Of a stretch of DNA of 8,766 nt, positions 1 to 5,108 are shown piece after piece (the stretch's first letter is position 1; each line of letters starts with the position of its first letter). Under the pieces are notes generated by a model. The model saw only the letters and a list, made by a program, of their open reading frames with translations. It had not been told where the DNA came from and made no database searches. Origin of the DNA: Candidatus Bathyarchaeota archaeon. Lineage in GTDB: Archaea > Thermoproteota > Bathyarchaeia > Bathyarchaeales > Bathyarchaeaceae. The DNA lies in NCBI GenBank assembly GCA_029881555.1, contig JAOUMI010000022.1, positions 1 to 8,766 on the forward strand, given 5' to 3'. The translations under genes were made by a program, and so were the position numbers.

Positions 1-1
1 G

Positions 2-619
2 GATATCGACTTATTATTGACTAAATTGAGGGGTGGAGCGGATAAAGCTACGGAGGAAAAGCTGAACGCCCTCAAGGATAGGTTAATTCAGCTTCGTAAA
101 CAAAACCTCGTAAAGATAAACCACAGCGTCATGGAGCTTGTGTGCGCTAAACAGCTCATATTAAAGGGCTATGAAGTAGATGTCGAGCGCCCCGTAAACG
201 GGGGTTTAACCTGCGACCTGTGTGGCGTGAAGGGTTATGGAACACTCGTTGTAGAGGTTGAGACAGGCTTCGTTCCTCCGGAGCACGCGTTGGATCCAAT
301 AACCTACTGTAAAGCACGGATAGCCAGCAAGATAGCTCGATACAGCAACTATGCAGACAAGTTTGGGCTTGGAACACCACCTCACTATATTATGCAGTTC
401 CCTCCATCCTTTACCAAGGCTCCCCGACATAGAAGCTTAAAAGAGCTTGAGGAGATTAAGCGCCTCTGTGACCTTTATTATAAGAACCCGCCTGTAAGCC
501 TCGCTGAGATAAGGAACGCACGCCTACACTCAATCTGCATCATTGATGTGGAGACATCAACTACACGCGAAATGGACCCGAGCTCATATTCGGATAACAC
601 TATATTTTGGAGATACTAA
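2..619 (+). CDS. Conserved archaeal protein with PD-(D/E)XK nuclease-like core (5'-partial)
   Basis: I do not recognise a named family. The frame is open to the left edge, so this is probably the C-terminal 205 residues of a longer gene; a TTG at 17 is an internal alternative start but has no good Shine-Dalgarno. Numbering from that TTG: a charged, probably coiled helix (11-35) precedes a helix with Glu40 (SVMELVCAKQLI). A strand-turn-strand unit follows with Asp67 and the acidic pair Glu80/Glu82 in VVEVETG. Next is a basic helix (98-112, Lys99, Lys105, Arg108) and a strand ending HYIMQFPP. The order helix-E, D, ExE, basic helix resembles PD-(D/E)XK nuclease folds, but the usual motif Lys is replaced by Glu82, so catalysis is uncertain. 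Six cysteines (43, 66, 69, 98, 151, 174) include a CxxC at 66-69 and could bind metal. A pyrimidine-rich tract follows the stop. The coding call is strong; the fold is inference. Confidence 0.8.
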   Translation, partial: DIDLLLTKLRGGADKATEEKLNALKDRLIQLRKQNLVKINHSVMELVCAKQLILKGYEVDVERPVNGGLTCDLCGVKGYGTLVVEVETGFVPPEHALDPITYCKARIASKIARYSNYADKFGLGTPPHYIMQFPPSFTKAPRHRSLKELEEIKRLCDLYYKNPPVSLAEIRNARLHSICIIDVETSTTREMDPSSYSDNTIFWRY

Positions 620-639
620 CCCTCAGGCGAAACATTTGC

Positions 640-695
640 ATTCTCTCTTTTGCTTTGCTCTTCGTCCTCCTACTTGCGCATAGGTGGGGTTTTTT
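640..695 (+). terminator. Probable T-rich archaeal terminator region
   Basis: A pyrimidine-rich stretch (TTCTCTCTTTTGCTTTGCTC from 640) lies about 20 bases after the first gene's stop, and a run of six T follows at 690-695 after GGGG. Archaeal transcription typically ends at such T-rich tracts without needing a strong hairpin. No hairpin is obvious here. Confidence 0.35.
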
Positions 696-706
696 ACAGA
701 GGGTAC

Positions 707-715
707 TTACATAAA
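707..715 (+). promoter_or_regulatory. Putative TATA box for the DDAH-family gene
   Basis: TTACATAAA lies so that transcription would start near 737, giving a leader of about 22 bases before the ATG at 759. That leader keeps the Shine-Dalgarno-like GTGATGAGG at 747-755. The box is degenerate, so this is a positional inference. Confidence 0.35.
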
Positions 716-758
716 TCAGCACGTTGAGGCAGAGCTTTAAAGTGAAGTGATGAGGTTT

Positions 759-1520
759 ATGAATACAGTTAAATTTGCTATTGTACGACCTGTACCCGCT
801 TCATATAATCGTTGCGTAAGAACAAACGTTGAAAGAATAAATGTTGCTCTTGCAAAGAGACAACATGCAGAATATTGCAAGACTCTGCAGAAGCTTGGAC
901 TGGAACTTATCTGGATAGAAGGTGACGACACTCTTCCCGATAGCTGCTTTGTAGAGGACACAGCTGTAATATTCGACGAAAAGGCAGTAATCTGCAACAT
1001 GAGCATAAGATCGCGAGCTAGCGAAGTAGTTGAAGTCGCTAAGGTCCTAGAAGAACTAAAAGAGACGTATTACATCAAGCCGCCAGCAATTATTGATGGT
1101 GGGGACGTTCTCAAGATTGAAAATAGAGTTTTTGTAGGACTCTTCCAGCGAACTAATTTAGAAGCCATACGTCAACTTAGAAACATTCTGGAAAACAGCA
1201 ACTTCGAGATATTTCCAGTGAAGGTTCATTACTTGCTTCACCTAAAGTCTGCATGCACCTACCTTGGAAATGACTATGTCATTGTTTCAAAGGGACACTT
1301 TGACATAGATGTTCTGGGAGACGTAAGGAAGATTGTGGTCCCGCGAGGCGAGGAGTACGCCGCAGATTGCCTTGCCTTAAAAGAAACAGTTCTGATGGCC
1401 AAAGGCTATCCACAGACGAAGAAACTCATAGAAAAAGAAGGTTTTTTCGTCAAAGAATTAGAGATTTCAGAATTTCATAAAGGAGAAGGCGCACTGACAT
1501 GCTTGTCAATAATGTGGTAA
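759..1520 (+). CDS. DDAH/arginine-deiminase superfamily hydrolase (dimethylargininase-like)
   Basis: This is a guanidino-group-modifying enzyme of the DDAH/arginine deiminase fold, which hydrolyses methylated arginine or a related guanidine to citrulline or an analogue through a cysteine nucleophile. Residues below count from an upstream GTG at 747; subtract 4 for the chosen ATG. Visible are PDSCFVEDT (64-72, substrate-binding Glu70/Asp71), Arg90, IDGGDVL with Asp117 as catalytic acid, the RTN motif with Arg135, His165 in HLKS, and nucleophile Cys252 six residues from the C-terminus. These match Pseudomonas DDAH positions with an offset of 3, except that Asp replaces Glu114, as in the mammalian enzyme. 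The length of 253-257 residues is typical. I chose ATG 759 because GTGAT lies 7 bases upstream and homologues begin close to the conserved FAIVRxP; GTG 747 and ATG 750 are possible. The gene is alone, with no arginine-pathway neighbour in view, so the true substrate is open. Confidence 0.9.
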   Translation: MNTVKFAIVRPVPASYNRCVRTNVERINVALAKRQHAEYCKTLQKLGLELIWIEGDDTLPDSCFVEDTAVIFDEKAVICNMSIRSRASEVVEVAKVLEELKETYYIKPPAIIDGGDVLKIENRVFVGLFQRTNLEAIRQLRNILENSNFEIFPVKVHYLLHLKSACTYLGNDYVIVSKGHFDIDVLGDVRKIVVPRGEEYAADCLALKETVLMAKGYPQTKKLIEKEGFFVKELEISEFHKGEGALTCLSIMW

Positions 1521-1530
1521 TGCACGTGCA
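1521..1530. repeat. Perfect 10-bp palindrome TGCACGTGCA
   Basis: A self-complementary decamer begins directly after the DDAH-family stop codon and ends about 7 bases before the putative TATA box of the next gene. A dyad in this position could be an operator, but a single copy could also be chance. Confidence 0.4.
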
Positions 1531-1536
1531 AACATA

Positions 1537-1544
1537 CTTATCAA
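1537..1544 (+). promoter_or_regulatory. Putative TATA box for the DUF998-like gene
   Basis: TTATCAAA is A/T-rich and would place transcription start near 1566. The leader to the ATG at 1614 would be about 48 bases and would carry the strong Shine-Dalgarno. This is a weak consensus match. Confidence 0.3.
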
Positions 1545-1598
1545 ATAACTTGCGAATGTCTTATGAATGAGTTAATAGTTTGTTTGTGTCTTGACGGT

Positions 1599-1606
1599 AG
1601 GAGGTG
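1599..1606 (+). promoter_or_regulatory. Strong Shine-Dalgarno deciding the DUF998-like start
   Basis: AGGAGGTG is complementary to the 3' end of archaeal 16S rRNA and sits 7 bases before the ATG at 1614. It rules against the upstream in-frame start at 1563, which would add 17 unconvincing residues including CLCLDGRRC. Confidence 0.8.
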
Positions 1607-1613
1607 TTTTGCT

Positions 1614-2186
1614 ATGAATTGGCTTAAAATATCTGGGATTAGCGGCATAATCGTGCCTCCTATTGCGTTTACATTGATACTGCTTGCGATAGCATACTCT
1701 CCGAATTTCAGCTGGACAGAAAACGCCCTAAGTGATCTAGGCGTCCAGGAAGGAGTTACCTCTATTCTGTTCAACAACGGTCTCATATTTAGTGGCGTTC
1801 TTGCTATACTTTTCGCGACTGGGCTGTTCATTTTTCTCCAGGAGAATCTATTGGGCAGAATCGGTGCCTTTGTTTTTGTTATTGACGCGTTTGCCTTGAC
1901 TGCGATAGGGGTTTTCCCAGAGAACGTTGAACCCGTACACTTTTACGCTTCGGTGACTTTCTTCGCACTCTTTCCAATATCGATGTTTTTTCTCGGCGCC
2001 GCTTTCTTGCGGATGTCCAAGATGAAATTGGGATTCTTCGCGTTCATAGTCGCCATAGTTGCAGCAGTTGTCTGGGCTATTCCATTCGGCAAAGGCGTTG
2101 CTATTCCCGAAGCCCTTTCCGTCCTTTCAGCATCAGCGTGGTCCATAGTTTTGGGCTTTAAAATGCTGAAGGAAGGCAAAGGGTGA
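1614..2186 (+). CDS. Six-helix DUF998-like integral membrane protein
   Basis: A 190-residue hydrophobic protein predicted to sit in the cytoplasmic membrane; its biochemical role is unknown. Six membrane segments are visible at about 8-29, 55-75, 81-101, 109-132, 138-158 and 164-185, with short loops. The first loop carries NALSDLG (37-43), and GVFPEN (99-104) closes helix 3, followed by His109 at the start of helix 4. The NxLSDLG loop and six-helix layout are characteristic of the DUF998 family, widespread in archaea and bacteria and without an assigned activity. The conserved polar residues Asn37, Ser40, Asp41 and His109 near membrane boundaries hint at an enzyme or transport site, which is inference. 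The start is set by the AGGAGGTG motif. A T-rich tract follows the stop. The gene stands alone, with its own apparent promoter and no operon partner. Confidence 0.85.
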   Translation: MNWLKISGISGIIVPPIAFTLILLAIAYSPNFSWTENALSDLGVQEGVTSILFNNGLIFSGVLAILFATGLFIFLQENLLGRIGAFVFVIDAFALTAIGVFPENVEPVHFYASVTFFALFPISMFFLGAAFLRMSKMKLGFFAFIVAIVAAVVWAIPFGKGVAIPEALSVLSASAWSIVLGFKMLKEGKG

Positions 2187-2188
2187 CC

Positions 2189-2243
2189 ATTGAAACCTCT
2201 GCAGCCTCTTTTTTTCTTTAGTCTCTCTGTGGAGAGTTTCAAT
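2189..2243. terminator. T-rich tract inside an inverted repeat between convergent genes
   Basis: The arms ATTGAAAC (2189-2196) and GTTTCAAT (2236-2243) are perfectly complementary. They enclose a T7-containing tract (about 2208-2219) and a small CTCTC/GAGAG hairpin near 2223-2235. The element lies between the convergent DUF998-like gene and the 77-residue minus-strand gene, as expected of a terminator; the T-run would serve the plus strand. Confidence 0.45.
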
Positions 2244-2284
2244 AACAAGCAATCGCCTGGTATATCGTACGCCCCAAACCAGCC

Positions 2285-2518
2285 CTACACCTGCTCAGTC
2301 AGTGCTTGCTTAAGCTTAGAAACGAAACCTTCCTCATCCTCTGCTATCCGCTTCTTTACTTCTCTCCAAGTGGCTGGACAATTCTTGTACTCAACACCAA
2401 CAATTTCATGAACAATCCTATCAATTACTCGCTTGTTTTCACTCGTAACCTCTATTCCCGCCTTCTTGAAAACATGTTGAATATGCCTGAAATAGCAAGT
2501 CACCACAAACAGTCTCAA
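2285..2518 (-). CDS. Small charged hypothetical protein, 77 residues
   Basis: I recognise no named family. After a short hydrophobic start (MRLFVVTCYF) the protein is mostly helical and charged, with segments IQHVFKKAGIEV, ENKRVIDRIVHEIVG, NCPATWREVKKRI and FVSKLKQAL. These read as an alpha-helical domain with a central Cys-Pro loop (NCPATW). Biased amphipathic periodicity, good codon use and a TATA-like box in the right place argue that it is translated. The start is uncertain. TTG at 2518 lies about 25 bases after the TATA box and would make the transcript practically leaderless; GTG codons at 2506 and 2503 are alternatives and would remove five or six unusual N-terminal residues. It converges with the DUF998-like gene and is divergent from the SRP RNA. 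The function is unknown. Confidence 0.65.
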   Translation of the reverse strand: MRLFVVTCYFRHIQHVFKKAGIEVTSENKRVIDRIVHEIVGVEYKNCPATWREVKKRIAEDEEGFVSKLKQALTEQV

Positions 2519-2538
2519 GACGTAAATGGACTTCTAAG

Positions 2539-2546
2539 TTTATAAA
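2539..2546 (-). promoter_or_regulatory. Putative TATA box for the 77-residue gene
   Basis: TTTATAAA is a close match to the archaeal TATA consensus. On the minus strand it would start transcription near 2517, right at the proposed TTG. The element is palindromic, so its direction is judged from the downstream gene. Confidence 0.5.
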
Positions 2547-2650
2547 TTCTAAGCGAAAGAACTGAGAAAATCACAAAACCTGCACGCAAAGGTGTAGGTG
2601 TAATCTCTCGGTCAAACCTCGCTTTCGCGCCGTCGCTTGCTTCAACAAAC

Positions 2651-2659
2651 TTTTATACC
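2651..2659 (+). promoter_or_regulatory. TATA box of the SRP RNA gene
   Basis: TTTTATACC is centred about 27-28 bases before the inferred 5' end of the SRP RNA at 2683, the standard archaeal spacing. The A-rich AACAAAC just upstream could act as the TFB recognition element. Confidence 0.7.
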
Positions 2660-2682
2660 TTTGAAAGCGTCAAGTCTTTCTT

Positions 2683-3010
2683 GGCGGGTCTTAGGCGGGG
2701 GGCTAGGGGTCCCTTGAGAAGCTTACGCTTCGACCGTAAACCCTCTATACGACGGGCTAACAGCCTAGGTGAGGCGTCAAAGATCGTCAAGTTCCTCTAG
2801 CTCTCTAACCATGAGTATCCGTTCCTTGGGGCTGGCGGTCGTGGAGCGGCTTTCGTAGGGAAGCCGTGGACCGCGTTTGCCAGGCAAACCTAGCCAGGCC
2901 CGGGAGGGAGCAACCTAAGCTTGAACGTTCAGCGCTCAGGGGAGTGCGGGTATGAGCAAAGAGGTTAGAGGGCTCGGCGAAAACTGGGCGTCCAGCCTCG
3001 GTGACCCGCC
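2683..3010 (+). ncRNA. Archaeal signal recognition particle 7S RNA
   Basis: The RNA scaffold of the signal recognition particle binds SRP54 and SRP19 and directs membrane and secreted proteins to the translocon. The ends pair as helix 1: GGCGGGTC (2683-2690) with GACCCGCC (3003-3010). The Alu part holds a GAAGC/GCTTC hairpin near 2717-2731 and the conserved GTAA. Long helix 5 is supported by CTCTCTAACC (2801-2810) pairing with GGTTAGAGGG. Helix 6 has GCGGTC (2835-2840) with GACCGC (2869-2874) and an apical GTAG loop (2855-2858), the GNAR loop SRP19 recognises. Helix 7 is GTTTGC/GCAAAC (2875-2889). Helix 8 carries the signature CAGGCCC...GGGAGCAACC, with a GGGA tetraloop (2902-2905) where GGAA is usual. 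The length of about 328 bases suits archaeal SRP RNA. The exact ends are inferred from helix 1. The 3' end lies two bases from the stop of the convergent tRNA thiolase gene, and no T-run terminator is evident. Confidence 0.95.
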
Positions 3011-3012
3011 GC

Positions 3013-3951
3013 CTATAAAACAGACAGCTTCTCCAGCATCTGACAAGGCTTGCAGAGTTCTCCGACAGTGGGTTCCCCACATCTCTTGCAATCCTGTAAT
3101 TTCGCCTCTTCTACCATTGCTTCCAGCGCTGGTCTGACCCTTTCCATCGACTTAAAGATGGCGAATTTTGTCCCTGCATGTTTTTTCTCCATCCTGTTCA
3201 GCATGGTTCGTATGTCGTTTCTCAGCGCGGTTCTAGCGTACGGACACGGAATGCCCTGAAACTCGATTTTCTTCAGGTACGCGTAGAATGCAATTTCTCT
3301 CTCAGGAACCATGCAGAAGGGCTTTACGCGTTGTATCAGCTTGGGGTGAACCATCGCCAATACGGGCTTCACACGGGCTATTCGCAGGGCATCGCCGTGA
3401 AGGATGTTCAAAATCATGGTTTGAGTTTCATCGTCTAGGTTGTGGCCTGTAGCGAGCTTATCCACACCCGCCTCTCGAGCCGCAGTGTTCAAAGCTCGCC
3501 TCCTCAGCACCCCGCAGTAGGAGCAGGGCGTCAACTCCTTTTCACTCCTTTCTAGAATCATACTTACAAGTTCGTCCAGCTTGTACCCGTACCTCTCCTT
3601 AAACGAGGTTACAATGTGCTCCACGCCCAGCTTTCTACAGTTTTTCACAGCGAACTTCAACGCCTCATCCCGGTAGCTCCTTATACCCTCGTCAACCGTG
3701 ACCGCGCAAAGCGTTGCCTCTGGAAACGCCTTTTCAATCTTGCTTAGTATGTGGAGAAGAGTTATGCTGTCTTTTCCACCTGAAACAGCCACCATGATCT
3801 TGTCGTTGGGTTGAAACATCTCATACCTAGAAATAGTTGCCCTAACCTTGTTTTCTATGGACTTGTGGAAACATCGTCTACAGAGTTTCTCTCCCGAATA
3901 GGGGCGCATAAAAACGGCTTCTCCCCTCTCGCACAGCGTGCAAGTCGACAT
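3013..3951 (-). CDS. ttuA: tRNA 2-thiolation enzyme, TtuA/NcsA (Ncs6/CTU1) family
   Basis: An ATP-dependent sulfurtransferase that adenylates a tRNA uridine and replaces its 2-oxygen with sulfur, acting in the cytoplasm with a ubiquitin-like sulfur carrier. The 312-residue protein shows the full family order. An N-terminal zinc finger (Cys4, Cys7, Cys24, Cys27) is followed by the PP-loop ATPase motif SGGKDS (57-62), TVDEGIR (85-91), and PCSYCG with Cys143 and Cys146. Then come ATGHNLDDE (167-175) and GIPCPYA with Cys236, the third cysteine of the likely [4Fe-4S] site. A C-terminal zinc finger has Cys288, Cys291, Cys300 and Cys303. No key residue is missing. Whether it modifies U54 (TtuA) or wobble U34 (NcsA/Ncs6) cannot be told from the sequence, so the symbol is provisional. 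It is divergent from cutA and converges on the SRP RNA. The ATG start has only a weak GGGA upstream. Confidence 0.93.
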   Translation of the reverse strand: MSTCTLCERGEAVFMRPYSGEKLCRRCFHKSIENKVRATISRYEMFQPNDKIMVAVSGGKDSITLLHILSKIEKAFPEATLCAVTVDEGIRSYRDEALKFAVKNCRKLGVEHIVTSFKERYGYKLDELVSMILERSEKELTPCSYCGVLRRRALNTAAREAGVDKLATGHNLDDETQTMILNILHGDALRIARVKPVLAMVHPKLIQRVKPFCMVPEREIAFYAYLKKIEFQGIPCPYARTALRNDIRTMLNRMEKKHAGTKFAIFKSMERVRPALEAMVEEAKLQDCKRCGEPTVGELCKPCQMLEKLSVL

Positions 3952-3989
3952 TTTTTCTGGTTCCCTTTGCGTTTCGGTAAGGAAATCAA

Positions 3990-4000
3990 CTAATAATACC
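3990..4000. promoter_or_regulatory. TATA-like element between divergent ttuA and cutA
   Basis: CTAATAATACC is the only clearly A/T-rich box in the 78-base divergent spacer. Read on the minus strand it would start ttuA transcription near 3970, leaving a leader of about 20 bases. Read on the plus strand it would start near 4021 and cut into the cutA Shine-Dalgarno, so its use for cutA is less certain. Confidence 0.4.
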
Positions 4001-4029
4001 TTTGTGTAGTTTTTTGTGGAGGGAGAAAA

Positions 4030-4362
4030 GTGTCGTCCTATATCGTCGTCTTCATGACAGCCTCAGACAAGAAAGAGGCATCAAAAATTGTTCGCAGTTT
4101 ACTCAATGAGAGGCTGATTGCCTGCGCCAACATTGTTGGTCCAGTTTCTTCCCTCTTTTGGTGGGAAGGGAAAATCGACGAGGCAAGCGAGTTTTTAGTC
4201 ATCATGAAGTCAAGAAGGGACCTCTTCAAGAAGCTTTCAGAAAAGGTGAAGGAAACCCACAGCTATGAGGTGCCGGAGATCCTTGAGCTTCCTATAACAG
4301 AAGGTTTACCGTCCTACCTAGAATGGATGAGCGCCTCCCTTCACGGTGAGGATGATGGCTAA
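4030..4362 (+). CDS. cutA: CutA1 divalent-cation tolerance protein
   Basis: CutA1 is a small, very stable homotrimeric protein with a ferredoxin-like fold resembling PII proteins. It was linked in bacteria to copper and divalent-metal tolerance, and its precise role in archaea is unsettled. At 110 residues it is full length. Family hallmarks visible are VVFMTASDK (6-14), the ERLIACANIVGPVSS block (27-41, with Cys32), FWWEGKI (43-49), and KETHSYEVPEIL (74-85), the most conserved CutA segment. It starts at a GTG, supported by GGAGG at 4018-4022 seven bases upstream; no ATG gives a full-length protein. Its last 8 bases overlap the start of the nucleotidyltransferase gene, so the two are almost certainly co-transcribed and translationally coupled. 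Confidence 0.95.
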   Translation: MSSYIVVFMTASDKKEASKIVRSLLNERLIACANIVGPVSSLFWWEGKIDEASEFLVIMKSRRDLFKKLSEKVKETHSYEVPEILELPITEGLPSYLEWMSASLHGEDDG

Positions 4363-5068
4363 GAAACCGATGACCCGCGCCGAACGTGTAGAAGTTATTT
4401 ACAACGAGAAACACTGGGAAATGCTGAGGGAACTAAGGTCTAAAACAATTCAGATAATGGAGGTTCTGGATCGTTCCCACATACCATCCATTGTTCACGG
4501 GAGCATCGCTCGAGGCGACATCTCCGAGAAGAGTGACATCGACGTTTTTCTACCAGATCCACCCTCTTCCTTCACCATAGAAACAGCCCTCGAACGCGCC
4601 CACATCCCTGCCAATCGGCGGATCGTCGTGCAAGCGACACCCTTCTACGCGGTCAAAGGGTACATCGAGCTCGATGAGCAACGGTGTGTTTCCTTTCCCC
4701 TTGTGAAACTTCGCCATGTGGAGAGAGACTTCTACAGGTTCAGCGGAGAAGCGTCCCTGCCAACACTTAAGAAGGATACACGCGTGTCGGGCGTGGACAA
4801 GAGGCTGATGTTGATTGAACCCACATTGAGAGGTCACACTGAAAGCAGCATTGTAGGTCGCGAGGAAACGGTTGCCCACATCCTAGGGGTTTCCCTCAAC
4901 ACCGTGCTAGATCGAGTTCACGCTCTGCTGCGCCGTGACGAGGTTGGCAGAACCGGAGTCTTCATCGAGAGGGAGCTTTCACCCGACGAAACCTTTGAGA
5001 TGGTTCTGAAGAAACTCGCTGATCAGAATCCTGCGGTCCGTAGACGCCTGAAACTCTACGGAAAATAA
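4355..5068 (+). CDS. Pol-beta-superfamily nucleotidyltransferase domain protein
   Basis: A predicted enzyme that would transfer a nucleotide from an NTP to an unknown acceptor (RNA, protein or small molecule). The signature is HGSIARGDISEKSDIDVFL: Gly49-Ser50 and the metal-binding Asp61 and Asp63. The third carboxylate is not clear; Glu105 or Asp107 in YIELDEQ are candidates. The C-terminal third (about 163-237) reads as helical, with a helix-turn-helix-like stretch (VAHILGVSLNTVLDRV, 173-188), and ends in a basic tail. The 237-residue protein resembles a group of archaeal predicted nucleotidyltransferases without assigned substrate. I chose ATG 4355, because GGTGA (4345-4349) lies 5 bases upstream; ATG 4352 and GTG 4346 are possible. 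The start overlaps the end of cutA by 8 bases. It converges with pelota, with 40 bases between the stops. Confidence 0.85.
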   Translation: MAKKPMTRAERVEVIYNEKHWEMLRELRSKTIQIMEVLDRSHIPSIVHGSIARGDISEKSDIDVFLPDPPSSFTIETALERAHIPANRRIVVQATPFYAVKGYIELDEQRCVSFPLVKLRHVERDFYRFSGEASLPTLKKDTRVSGVDKRLMLIEPTLRGHTESSIVGREETVAHILGVSLNTVLDRVHALLRRDEVGRTGVFIERELSPDETFEMVLKKLADQNPAVRRRLKLYGK

Positions 5069-5108
5069 TTGACATCCAGAAGCCTGGCGTTTTGGCCCGA
5101 TGTTAAGT

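Noticed and set aside
747..753. GTGATGA resembling the C box of a C/D guide RNA
   Set aside because: No matching CTGA D box lies within the usual distance, and the bases are better explained as the Shine-Dalgarno of the DDAH-family gene.
2189..2243. ATTGAAAC and GTTTCAAT, sequences often found at the ends of CRISPR repeats
   Set aside because: They occur once each, in opposite orientation, 39 bases apart, with no regular repeat-spacer pattern and no cas genes. A terminator-like inverted repeat explains them better.
2805..3137. Open frames on both strands across the SRP RNA (91 and 61 codons)
   Set aside because: They lie wholly or mainly within the structured RNA, have Cys/Arg/Ser-rich unlikely translations and are accounted for by the SRP RNA and the thiolase gene.
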